Assembly (NCBI GenBank): GCA_029288485.1 | Contig: JARIHC010000006.1 | Location: 1 to 64,000 of the forward strand | Length of the DNA stretch: 64,000 bases | Direction: 5' to 3' | Source: Candidatus Saccharimonadota bacterium | Lineage (GTDB): Bacteria; Patescibacteriota; Saccharimonadia; Saccharimonadales; UBA4665 | Shown here: piece by piece, positions 1-8,800 of the stretch | Layout of the letters: each line of letters begins with the position of its first letter | How positions within the stretch are numbered: the stretch's first letter is position 1 | The notes under the pieces: generated by a model | Seen by the model: only the letters and a program-made list of their open reading frames with translations | The model's database searches: none | Told to the model about the DNA's origin: nothing | Program-made: the position numbers and the translations under genes

Positions 1-100
1 TTACTAACTTGAGGGCAGCACTCTGACTGTCTGCTTGAATTGTACCTTTGACGTGTTCACCGGTACTGGTATTTCGGGCGGAGTAGTTGTAGGTCAGCAT
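1..100 (-). CDS. pilC: PilC/GspF-family pilus inner-membrane platform protein (5' end only)
   Basis: Only the first 33 codons lie in the window, read leftward from the ATG at 98-100; the rest is beyond position 1. The N-terminus MLTYNYSARN followed by GEHVKGTIQADS matches the usual opening of GspF/PilC proteins (aromatic-rich start, then a G-T-I-x-A-D/E segment). These proteins form the membrane platform on which the PilB and PilT motors act. It follows pilT with a 3-nt gap and closes the visible pilus operon. The call rests on this short segment plus its position. Confidence 0.75.
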   Translation of the reverse strand, partial: MLTYNYSARNTSTGEHVKGTIQADSQSAALKLV

Positions 101-103
101 GCG

Positions 104-1171
104 CTAATCCCTCATCAACCGATCGAGTTCATCGATATCGATCGCGAAGTTGCGCGCTTCATCGTAACTAATGGTACCAGCGTGAATCAAGCTAACTAAG
201 GTTTTATCCATGCTCTGCATGCCAAATTCGGCGCCCGTCTGGATCACGGCTTCCAGCTGATGGCTCTTACCTTCGCGGATGATGTTACGGACTGCAGGCG
301 TGGCTATCAGGACCTCGGCCGCGGCGATACGACCGCCACCAATTGCCGGAACTAACCGCTGAGAACAAATAGCCATCAGGATATTACTGAGCTGGGCGCG
401 GATTTGCGGCTGCTGGTGCGGCGGGAAAACGTCGATCATACGATCAATACTCTGAGCAGCGCTGTTGGTGTGTAAGGTAGCGAACACCAGGTGGCCAGTT
501 TCGGCAATGGTAATAGCACTAGCGATGGTTTCAAGGTCGCGCATCTCACCGATCAATACAACGTCCGGGTCTTCGCGCAGGGCGCTACGCAGGGCGGCGC
601 TAAACGAGTACGTATCGTAGTGAACTTCGCGCTGAACGACCACTGACCTCATGGATTTGTGAGTGTATTCAATAGGGTCTTCGATGGTAATGATGTGAGT
701 CGCTTTTTCTTCGTTAATCTTACGGATCAAAGAAGCTAATGTGGTTGATTTACCAGAACCGGTCGGACCGGTTACTAGCACCAAGCCGCGCGGATAGTCG
801 GCAAACTTATTAACGATCTCTGGCATACCAAGCTGGTCAATAGATAAGATCTCGTTAGGTATGAGACGGAGCGCGGCCGCCATATTACCCCGTTCATGAA
901 AGGCATTAACACGAAAGCGACCAAGATCGCCGTAAGCAAAGCTAAAGTCGAACTCTTTATCTTTAAGCAAAATCTGTTTCTGGTCTTCGTCTAAAATAGC
1001 GAAAACTAGAGTCTCTACCGCTTCTTCGTCCAATGGATCCGCACCAGTCACCGGCGTCAAGGAACCGTCGACGCGCAGCATCGGCGGCAAGCCGACCTGA
1101 ATGTGTAAGTCCGATGCTTTCTTTTTAATAACTTCGTCTAATAAGACTTCTATTCTTGGCTGTCCAGGCAT
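104..1171 (-). CDS. pilT: Type IV pilus retraction ATPase PilT
   Basis: A hexameric cytoplasmic ATPase of the GspE/PilT family that powers pilus retraction. Visible are the N-terminal PAS-like region (ASDLHIQVG), Walker A GPTGSGKST near residue 137, the Asp box (TIEDPIEY), Walker B (DPDVVLIGEMRD) near 205 and the His box (GHLVFATLHTN). The length, 355 residues, is typical. The ATG at 1171 is chosen over a GTG six bases upstream because AGGGGG lies 7 nt before the ATG and would be too close to the GTG. It sits 25 nt after pilB and 3 nt before pilC. Having both PilB and PilT implies dynamic, retractable pili. Confidence 0.95.
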   Translation of the reverse strand: MPGQPRIEVLLDEVIKKKASDLHIQVGLPPMLRVDGSLTPVTGADPLDEEAVETLVFAILDEDQKQILLKDKEFDFSFAYGDLGRFRVNAFHERGNMAAALRLIPNEILSIDQLGMPEIVNKFADYPRGLVLVTGPTGSGKSTTLASLIRKINEEKATHIITIEDPIEYTHKSMRSVVVQREVHYDTYSFSAALRSALREDPDVVLIGEMRDLETIASAITIAETGHLVFATLHTNSAAQSIDRMIDVFPPHQQPQIRAQLSNILMAICSQRLVPAIGGGRIAAAEVLIATPAVRNIIREGKSHQLEAVIQTGAEFGMQSMDKTLVSLIHAGTISYDEARNFAIDIDELDRLMRD

Positions 1172-1196
1172 GCCCACACCCCCTGATTAAGATTTA

Positions 1197-3017
1197 TCAT
1201 GCGTTATCCTCCGCGGCCACACGGTTCACTTCCGCTATTGTTGTCGCCCCCTGCAGCGACTTCAAATAACCGTCTTGGCGCATGTTAACCATGCCCTCGG
1301 ACTCGGCTACTTTTTCGATTTCGCTGCTGGTTGCTCTTTTCATGATTAACGCTTGAATGGCCTCTGTTACCTCGAATACTTCGTATAAACCCATACGTCC
1401 CCGGAAACCACCGGGCGTATCCGGGCTGTCAGTGCCCTTAGCTAAAGTATAAGCGGTTTGGCTCCTTAAGGGCAAGCTTTTATAACCAAGGTCCTGGGCC
1501 GTGGCTGGCATTTGCTCGGCCGTGGCTGGCAGCAAGTGGCCAATAGTATCCTGAATAGCCTTGGTCTCTACCGATGATGATTGGTAGGTTTGGCGGCCGG
1601 TATCTGCCACTCGCCGCACCAGGCGCTGGCCAATCACAGTATGCACCGTACTGGCAATCAGGAACGGCTCAATACCCATATCCAGGAGGCGTGGCAGGAT
1701 ACCGGCCGCGCTGTTAGTGTGCAGCGTGCTAAATACTAAGTGGCCGGTCAAAGCGGCTTGAACGGCTAGCTGGGCGGTTTCTTTGTCGCGGATCTCGCCA
1801 ATCATTACTACGTCGGGGTCTTGGCGCAAGATACTGCGAAGGCCGTTAGCAAAAGTCAGGCCGACTGCTGGATTAACCTGAATCTGATTAATGCCCTCGA
1901 TTTTGTACTCAACTGGATCTTCAAGAGTTACGATGTTGATAGCATCTTTTTTAATCTCCTGGATCAGGGCATACATAGAAGTTGATTTACCAGAACCCGT
2001 CGGGCCGCTGGTTAGAATCATGCCATTTGGCCGAGCAGTACCCTTGCGGATTAAGCGCAAAGAGCGCCCAGCGTAACCCATATCTTCCAGCTTGAGCGAA
2101 GTGCCGGTTTTATCCAGCAAGCGAATAACTACCTGCTCGCCCCACACCGTTGGAGATATAGCGATACGCAGATCAATGGGTTTTTTATCTACGATCACCG
2201 TAAAACCGCCGTCTTGCGGGATACGGTGTTCATCGATCTTTAAATTAGACAAGATTTTAACGCGTGAGATAAACGCCGGTTCAGTATTTTTAGGCAGGCG
2301 CATAATTTCACGCAGCACACCGTCTATGCGAACACGCACCTTGAGCTCGTGTTCTAAAGGCTCGATGTGTACATCGCTAGCACGATTGCGTGCGGCAAAT
2401 TCCAAAATAGCAGATAAGGCTTTGGATATCGGCGAGTCTTGGACAATGGTCTTGACGGCATTGCTATCTTGGTTGAAGGTGGCTTTGACGCCATTCTGTT
2501 TGTCGGCCTCAACGTTTGCCGTCTCTGTGTCGGCAGCCTCTTGTTTGAGCACGGACTCCATTTGAGTATCCAATCGAGCCTCGTATTGCCTGAGCACCTG
2601 CCGGATTCCCGATTCGCTAGCCACGTAAACTTTCAACGGCCGACCAATACGGTTACTCAAATAGTCCACCGCCTGAACGTTGTCAGCATCGAGCATTGCT
2701 ACCACCAACCGGTGCTGCATTTCGCCCAATGGCACAGCCATGTAGCGCTCAGCTATATCTTGCGGCAGCAGTTGCAGAACCTTGGGATCAATCTTGGCTT
2801 GCGTCAGATTAACATACGGCATCTTGGTGACTGTAGCGTTGGCCTTAGTCAGTTGCTCGTCGCTTATATAATTATTGTCCACCAGATAACCAAATAGAGG
2901 CTTTTTCTTGGCTTTAGAGATTTTCTTAGCCTCAGCCAACTTGTTGGCATCAATCATGCCGCTGGACACCAGAACGTCCTGGATTTGCTGTTCGCTAGCG
3001 GCAGACAATACGCTCAT
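1197..3017 (-). CDS. pilB: Type IV pilus assembly ATPase PilB (GspE family), cysteine-free
   Basis: The 606-residue motor for pilus extension. An N-terminal GspE/MshE-N domain (about residues 10-150) is followed by a polar linker, the N2 domain (RASDVHIEP near 212), Walker A GPTGSGKST at 338-346, the Asp box (TLEDPVEY), Walker B (DPDVVMIGEIRD near 400) and the His box (GHLVFSTLHTN). Classical PilB/GspE proteins carry two CxxC pairs after QRLVRR that bind zinc. Here that region reads RVADTGRQTY and later PDTPGGFRGRMG, and the whole protein has no cysteine. GGGAGG lies upstream of the ATG. The gene is 12 nt after the 84-residue pilus-operon protein. Confidence 0.95.
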   Translation of the reverse strand: MSVLSAASEQQIQDVLVSSGMIDANKLAEAKKISKAKKKPLFGYLVDNNYISDEQLTKANATVTKMPYVNLTQAKIDPKVLQLLPQDIAERYMAVPLGEMQHRLVVAMLDADNVQAVDYLSNRIGRPLKVYVASESGIRQVLRQYEARLDTQMESVLKQEAADTETANVEADKQNGVKATFNQDSNAVKTIVQDSPISKALSAILEFAARNRASDVHIEPLEHELKVRVRIDGVLREIMRLPKNTEPAFISRVKILSNLKIDEHRIPQDGGFTVIVDKKPIDLRIAISPTVWGEQVVIRLLDKTGTSLKLEDMGYAGRSLRLIRKGTARPNGMILTSGPTGSGKSTSMYALIQEIKKDAINIVTLEDPVEYKIEGINQIQVNPAVGLTFANGLRSILRQDPDVVMIGEIRDKETAQLAVQAALTGHLVFSTLHTNSAAGILPRLLDMGIEPFLIASTVHTVIGQRLVRRVADTGRQTYQSSSVETKAIQDTIGHLLPATAEQMPATAQDLGYKSLPLRSQTAYTLAKGTDSPDTPGGFRGRMGLYEVFEVTEAIQALIMKRATSSEIEKVAESEGMVNMRQDGYLKSLQGATTIAEVNRVAAEDNA

Positions 3018-3029
3018 AGCGCCGCCTCC

Positions 3030-3284
3030 CTACTGTTGTGACGGGTTTCTGAATGGATCTGGATTGGCGTTTTGGCCAATTGTAATAAGTTGAGTTGGGT
3101 CGAAGGCCTGATTATTGAAGTATCGGCTATCCGGCTTTGGGAAATCAGTCGTAATTGGCTGGACCACTTCCACCTGTTGCTGCCGGTTTTTAGGAGAAGC
3201 GAATATCTTGTTGGAAGCAAAGTACGAAACAACTCCGGCAAAAGCTACGATTAAAATAATCAGGGCAATGTCTTTTTGCTTCAT
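3030..3284 (-). CDS. Small single-pass membrane protein of the pilus operon
   Basis: 84 residues with a short cytoplasmic start (MKQKD), one hydrophobic segment at about residues 6-24 and a polar tail rich in Asn, Gln and Pro. I recognise no family. Its ATG overlaps the pilO stop (ATGA), so it is translated with pilO, and it occupies the place where diderm pilus operons carry pilP. It has no lipobox and no resemblance to PilP that I can see. A role as a small partner of the PilM-N-O platform in a monoderm cell is inference from position and topology. Confidence 0.7.
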   Translation of the reverse strand: MKQKDIALIILIVAFAGVVSYFASNKIFASPKNRQQQVEVVQPITTDFPKPDSRYFNNQAFDPTQLITIGQNANPDPFRNPSQQ

Positions 3285-3955
3285 TTCACTACCTGCGTGG
3301 TTATACTTACCTTCTTAGCCGGCTGGTAATACGTGTGCGCGGTAACGGTAACTGTCATGTTGCTTTGGCCACCACTTATATCAAGCGTATCGATCTGGAG
3401 AGGGCGGATAGATTGCTGCAGCTTAGCTAGCAATTGGTCGACCGACTGATAGTTGGCGTTACTTACGGTGAAAGAAAATGGCATTTGGACTGGTTGAGGG
3501 TTAGCACTAGCTGTGTTACCCTGTTGATTCAATTGGTCATCGGTACCGGAAATACTGGTAACTTGCAGGTGATTATCGGACAGTATTTTCTCAATGCTAG
3601 AAGTAAGCGCCGGGAAATCATAGCGATCCGGCAGAGCATCAAGAATGATCTTAGAATTGGGCCCGTCGTTATCACCAGTACCATTTTTATTGCCGCCAAT
3701 GATATTAGTGGAAGCTGAGTCAAAAGCTTTATAAGCAGTTGCTAGACCATTGTAGTTATTGATATTTTGCTCAAGTTGTTTGTGGGCCGCTTCTTTGGCG
3801 CTAATTACCCTTGCCTGGTAGCGGTTCTGACTAAAGACTGTTTTAGAAGCCACGAGACAAAAGACTGTTACAAACGACGCGATTGCTACAGCAGCTACCA
3901 TTTGTGCGTTAGCTTTACTAATAGCTAACCGTTTGGTCGATAATGCTTTGTCCAT
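3281..3955 (-). CDS. pilO: PilO-like pilus alignment protein
   Basis: 224 residues. One transmembrane helix at about residues 19-40 is followed by a coiled stretch (EAAHKQLEQNINNYNGL) and an extracytoplasmic alpha/beta domain ending in a strand-rich segment. This layout is that of PilO, which pairs with PilN to link the cytoplasmic PilM ring to the pilus. Sequence similarity to PilO is weak by eye and the call leans on topology and operon order. Its ATG overlaps the pilN stop by one base (TAATG), and its own TGA overlaps the next start. Confidence 0.8.
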   Translation of the reverse strand: MDKALSTKRLAISKANAQMVAAVAIASFVTVFCLVASKTVFSQNRYQARVISAKEAAHKQLEQNINNYNGLATAYKAFDSASTNIIGGNKNGTGDNDGPNSKIILDALPDRYDFPALTSSIEKILSDNHLQVTSISGTDDQLNQQGNTASANPQPVQMPFSFTVSNANYQSVDQLLAKLQQSIRPLQIDTLDISGGQSNMTVTVTAHTYYQPAKKVSITTQVVK

Positions 3956-4650
3956 TATTGGCCTCCTTTAGCCGGTGCGGCTTTGAAAAGGTCATTAGCT
4001 TGATTGCTGTCCAGACGAGTGGTCGTAATATTCGGCACCGCTAACTTGACGTTTTGGGTGATGTCAAAGATCGGCTTGTCATAAGAGAGGCTAATAGTAT
4101 AGTTAGCAGCCTGGCCAGCATCTTGAGAGTCAGTATTAAGACTAAAACTGCTTAGCACGACATTGCTAAAGGCTTGCTGAAGATCGTTATTGCTATCAGT
4201 AGAGTACTTAGTGTTCTTTAGTGTATCAACGTATTGGTTAACGCTTGCTAAGCTGCCTGAGGTACCAGTAATAGTAGCTGTTTGCTGGCCGTAGTCGACA
4301 GTAAAGTCAGTTATATTAACACTTGCTGGTGTCACCTGGTTTAGATAACCAATTAAGCGCGCTGCGGCGGGTTTGCTGGCATGTAGGTCAGTTAGGCTTT
4401 GAAGCTGGTTCTGGACTGTTAACATCTTGTTTATCTGAGGTTCGTGCTGAAGTTTGTTGCCTTCCGCTTTAATGTCATTGGTTAAATCGCCGAGATGCTT
4501 TCTTTGCAAGCCGTCAACGCTTAACAGTAGTAGCAGTAACGCCACTGCCACTATAGTTACCAGCGCGGAGACTGTGATCACTAGCCGCCTTACGCGCTCG
4601 GCTTTGATATACTCCATTTTTACAGCTGGCAAAAGGTTTAACTGCATCAT
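3955..4650 (-). CDS. pilN: PilN-like fimbrial assembly protein
   Basis: 231 residues. It starts MMQLNLLPAVKMEYIKAER, the N-L-L-P signature through which PilN tails bind PilM. A transmembrane helix follows at about residues 23-46, then a coiled coil and an extracytoplasmic ferredoxin-like region (VNITDFTVDYGQQTATITG). The ATG overlaps the pilM stop as ATGA, indicating translational coupling. It is expected to form a heterodimer with PilO outside the membrane. The family call is firm on motif and order. Confidence 0.88.
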   Translation of the reverse strand: MMQLNLLPAVKMEYIKAERVRRLVITVSALVTIVAVALLLLLLSVDGLQRKHLGDLTNDIKAEGNKLQHEPQINKMLTVQNQLQSLTDLHASKPAAARLIGYLNQVTPASVNITDFTVDYGQQTATITGTSGSLASVNQYVDTLKNTKYSTDSNNDLQQAFSNVVLSSFSLNTDSQDAGQAANYTISLSYDKPIFDITQNVKLAVPNITTTRLDSNQANDLFKAAPAKGGQ

Positions 4651-5690
4651 GAATTCCTCTCCGCCAGACCTGCGGCCACGCTAAACTGATTTGAGATTGC
4701 CAGCATTTCATTCTGTCGATCTTGGCTGAACGTTACATTGCGCCAGGCGTTGCCAATTTCTACATTGATACCGAATTTATTAGCTATGTACAGAGGAAAT
4801 TCAGGGACTACAGCCGCACCGCCAGTTACTACGGCCTTCTCGACTTTGATGTTTGTATAGCGTGTTTGAAAGAACTTAATAGACTTTTCTACTTCGGTAA
4901 CTAATAAATCTACAGTACCGCTGATGGCTTGAAAGATTTGACCTTCTAGCTTCTCTCGGCTGAGGCCAAACTTAAACACAAATTGCTCTGCTTGTTTGTT
5001 ATCGATGTTGAGTGTTTGAGAAGCGGCTTTTAAGAAAGACTCTATGCCGGTTGGAATGCTGCGTGTTAGATGCGGCGCACCGTTTAAGACAATTACTAGG
5101 TCAGTGGAGCGGTGGCCAACATCTAATAGTAGCTGGGCGCCAGGAGTATCCGGCGTTGTTAGGGCGCGCGCCATAGCCAAGTTGTCGGGCTCAAAAGCCA
5201 TGACGTTTAAGCCAATAGACTCCAGCATATCTAGTCGGTCTTCTACGAATTTATTAGTGACACTTGTAAGCAATATTTCTTGTTTGCTTTTATCGGCCGG
5301 TGAATCGCCGAGTAATGCCCAGTCGATAGTTGATTCGCTGAGCGGCGTTGGGATTAGAGCATCGGCCTGCAATGGTATAGCCTTGGCAAGCTCGTTAGGC
5401 GGCAAACGGTCTACGTCGGCCACGGTCGTGAAGACCCGGCTGGAAGGTATGCCGACAGCTACGTTCTTGGTTGTGACGCGGGCTTGGCTAACGAGTTGGG
5501 CGATCATCTGAGCCAATTTTTGCTGGTCGCTCTTAGCGTCGCTTAACGCCGTAGCAGGATCTACCGGCACATAAGCATATTTTAATAAGGCTTTGGCATT
5601 GCTTGGGCCCTGGAGTTGCACCAAGCGTACCGCCGTAGTACCAATGTCTAACCCAAAAAAGTCCGAAGTCGAACCGAGCAACAAGCTCAT
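4647..5690 (-). CDS. pilM: Actin-like pilus assembly ATPase PilM
   Basis: 347 residues of the FtsA/PilM actin-like fold, a cytoplasmic ring component that binds PilN. Visible are phosphate-1 (FFGLDIGTTAVRLVQL), the middle DVGHRSTDLVIVLNG phosphate-2 loop and the adenosine motif VVTGGAAVVPEF. It is the first annotated gene of the pilus operon. The ATG overlaps the TGA of an 11-codon upstream ORF (5687-5722), and GAGG lies 8 nt before it. No PilP or PilQ follows, as expected for a cell without an outer membrane. Confidence 0.93.
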   Translation of the reverse strand: MSLLLGSTSDFFGLDIGTTAVRLVQLQGPSNAKALLKYAYVPVDPATALSDAKSDQQKLAQMIAQLVSQARVTTKNVAVGIPSSRVFTTVADVDRLPPNELAKAIPLQADALIPTPLSESTIDWALLGDSPADKSKQEILLTSVTNKFVEDRLDMLESIGLNVMAFEPDNLAMARALTTPDTPGAQLLLDVGHRSTDLVIVLNGAPHLTRSIPTGIESFLKAASQTLNIDNKQAEQFVFKFGLSREKLEGQIFQAISGTVDLLVTEVEKSIKFFQTRYTNIKVEKAVVTGGAAVVPEFPLYIANKFGINVEIGNAWRNVTFSQDRQNEMLAISNQFSVAAGLAERNS

Positions 5691-5722
5691 ACTGCAACCT
5701 CGCTAGCGATTGAGGCGTTCAT
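5687..5722 (-). CDS. Candidate leaderless upstream ORF coupled to pilM
   Basis: An 11-codon frame, MNASIASEVAV, begins 7 nt after a TGG-TATAAT extended -10 box (5730-5738) and ends in a TGA that overlaps the pilM ATG as ATGA. That -10 to ATG spacing equals the one seen at many other starts in this window, so transcription would begin at or next to this ATG. No Shine-Dalgarno site precedes it. It could act as a ribosome-loading leader that feeds pilM by termination-reinitiation. Chance occurrence is not excluded; conservation in relatives would decide. Confidence 0.5.
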   Translation of the reverse strand: MNASIASEVAV

Positions 5723-5729
5723 GTCTCGG

Positions 5730-5738
5730 ATTATACCA
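5730..5738 (-). promoter_or_regulatory. Extended -10 promoter of the pilus operon
   Basis: Minus-strand TGGTATAAT is a consensus extended -10 element. No convincing -35 lies 16-18 nt upstream. The predicted start of transcription is at or next to the ATG of the 11-codon ORF at 5722. Confidence 0.6.
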
Positions 5739-5878
5739 TAAGCATTATGGCTGTATTGGCTATCTTGCCCACCCGTGTTTAGCATATTTTCGTTTTCGCC
5801 TGTTATTGATTTACCTCTGTTTGCAAGTATAACAAACATAAGCGGTTAAAGTCCAGTGTTCGCCGCAGTAAATTATCT

Positions 5879-8800
5879 CTACAGAACCGGTGGTAAGTTG
5901 GTCATCGCCTGCCACTGTATCACACCGCCGCCCGGAGGCTGAACTGCTGGGCTGGTTAGGTACAGCGCCGGGCTGTATTCAAATATCTCGGCAGCGCAAG
6001 CTTTGCTATCAGTTTCGGTGCCTTTATTGCTGCAGGCCGTAAATGGCGGCCCTTTGGGTGTTGGTCCTGTGGAGCCGGATGTATTAACACATAGATAGTA
6101 TCCCGACTGCCAGTTAGCATCATGATCAGCCAATTCATTAATCTTCACACACCCCGCACCACCGGCAGAACCAAAACTCAAACCGATATTTTGATCGCTG
6201 CAAAGCCAGTTATCTGCCCATGTGTCCGGATCTCCTGGAACGTTCCACTGAGTACAATAGGGGTACTTCTTGCCTCCAGGAGTACCAACACCGTTTTTTA
6301 TACTATTTAGATATAGCACGCCTGGATCCCCGGCTACGCTCCCTGCACTTTGGTCGCAACCGCTGTAGTTCTCGCAGTGCGTCCAATACAAGTTCACGCT
6401 CGATGAGTTGGGCACACAGATCTTATTGTCAGACCAGCCGTTCGTATCGCTAGGCTCATTGACGGCTGTGCAACGAAGCGTAGATAACTGGGCACTACTC
6501 GGACATGACTCGCCAGCTAAGCCGGCGCCAGCGGTGCCGCAACTGCTCCAAGTAAGATCAACCGCCGGCGTGCCGCCAGGCGAACCCGGATTTGGTTCTT
6601 CGTCGCGCAAAGAGCCAAAGGTACGCATTAGGTTAACCTGGTCGGCCACGAAGCTTCCATAAACCACTAGCTGGTTGTTGCATGTATATAAATCGTGAGC
6701 AGACATTGGAGTAAAGCCGTTGGCACAGGTATAGATTTTACCGCCGGTGCCGCTGCTGTTTTTCTGAGCAATATATAGGCCAGACAAGGTAGTGACGCTT
6801 GGCTTTATATATATGCTGCCAGTAGCATGCAGGACGAATGATGGCGCTGTGCCGGCGGTCCAGCCAGTACCGTAATTTATAGGGCCTGTTATGTAAACAT
6901 TACCGTCCACAAAGACCGACACATTATGTCCGGCAGCTAAAGTGCCGCCGCGAATTGTCAAATCGCCAGAGCGTTTGTAGGCGCCGCTCATGCTGCCAAG
7001 CGCAGGCGCAGTTAAGGTCGCATTTCCAAGTGTTGGCGCTGTTGGCGGTGCCGATTCATTGGTCAGCGTTCGGCAGCCATCAAAGTTACCTCCAAGCACC
7101 GGACTTTCCCTGCTGGCGCTGTCTACCGTAACGTTATGATTAGCAAACGTTAAGTTAGTTGGAGGCCGATTGATGTTTTGCGGATTACGGCCAACTATAC
7201 TCTGAGCACTGGCTACGCCGGTAATTTTAATTAATGCGAGAGCGCTCAGTTCGGAGCTAGAACCGCGGGTAGCACCGGCCGGATCGCTAATATCAGCGTA
7301 GCCAGCCAACGTACCGCCGCCGCCATGGGCATTATCTAAGCACTGATCAAACTCGCCGCCAGTAAATATATCTCCGTTATAGACCTTAAAGTAAGGTTCG
7401 TTAACTACGCGCGGGCATTTAGAGTCCTGGGCCGGACCGACGCCAAATATTACGTTGCTGTCTGGCCCTACATAACCACCTGAATATTGAGCGCTGACCT
7501 CGCTGCAGTACTCGTCGCCAGCCACGTAAGAACCTGGCGCTATTGCACAGCTATGCGACCAAACAGTGTAATAGTCTGGTGGATTCGGCGAAGGAATATT
7601 CCAGGAACCCTGCGAGTAGGAAGATGGTGCGCAAGGTGTGCTTATAGCACCGCTGGGCGTTTTCTTGTAGAGCGAAGCCGAAACTGTGTCGTTAACACTG
7701 TGGCTGAAATTGGCAGGAGGATTAACCCAGTGGAAGGTTATTGTCGCACCGTAATTGACGGTATTGGGATGTTCAATAGTCGGCGAGAGATCGGACTGGG
7801 CGCCAATCGATGAAACAGTAAATTGTTGATAGACATTCGGAGATATCCCACAGCCTGACATATTACTCTCTGACCCATTATATTGAGGCGTAAGGGTTTT
7901 ACTATATGTCTCCACGTCGCTCGGCGCCGCCAAATTTATATCAAAATCGTAGGAGTATCCGTTGTAAGGCACAAAGCCTAAGTTTTTAGTACCATCTGGG
8001 GTATCTAAATAGGCGCCAGCTAACATGTCCAGGTAGTCAGGCGGCGGACTGGTATTAGTAAAGGTACCGTGCACATGTATAGTGCCTCCCGCCAAGACAA
8101 TACCGCCAGGACCATCACCATATACCGATGTTATAGAGCACTGAGCACTAAAACAACTTATGGTTTGAGGGCTAGAACTCCAGGCGAAATGATTGTCAGC
8201 TGTCCGATACAGGTACTGAGTAGCACCGTTACTCCACGTACTGCCACTAAGCGTGTCTGTCCTATAGGTGACAGTAATAGAGTTAGCACTTGGCCAGTAA
8301 GTCCACTCTTTGGACACAGTCATATTTGTTTCGCCGTTCTGCGCAGGAGCACCGGCAACGTCTGGGTTGTCAGGAGGGTCACCCCCAGTACCCGGGCCTA
8401 CAAAACTATTTACGTTGCTTTGACTGAGACCAGTCCACCACTTGCTATTACTTCCATCACTGTGCTGATAGTGAACTTTGTTGACCGTAACATTGCTGAC
8501 GGTGACATATGTCCTTGTCTTTGTGCTGCCAGCAGCTTCAGTAATAGACAGGTTCCTACAGGCGCCTACAGCAGACGGTTGCGGCGGCGGCCCTTCAGGC
8601 ACCCACACAAAAGTAAACCGCATATTGGCGCCGTTGGTGACAGGAAACTTAATATGTGTGGCGCCGCCACTATTGACGTTGCTATCAATAAGATTGAGAC
8701 CTGAATCGTACATTTCCCATCGGCCAGACTGCCCGCTAGGATTATCTATATGGGTAATTTGGAATATGTTATTGTTGCCGCTTGGGTTTTTACAATTCAA

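Noticed and set aside
1891-2897. Three open frames on the plus strand inside pilB (61, 157 and 152 codons)
   Set aside because: They are antisense to a strongly conserved ATPase, lack start signals and have no recognisable composition or motifs.
5691-5878. Largest non-coding gap checked for tRNA or other structured RNA
   Set aside because: No cloverleaf, CCA end or stable structure seen; it holds only the pilus promoter and mini-ORF.
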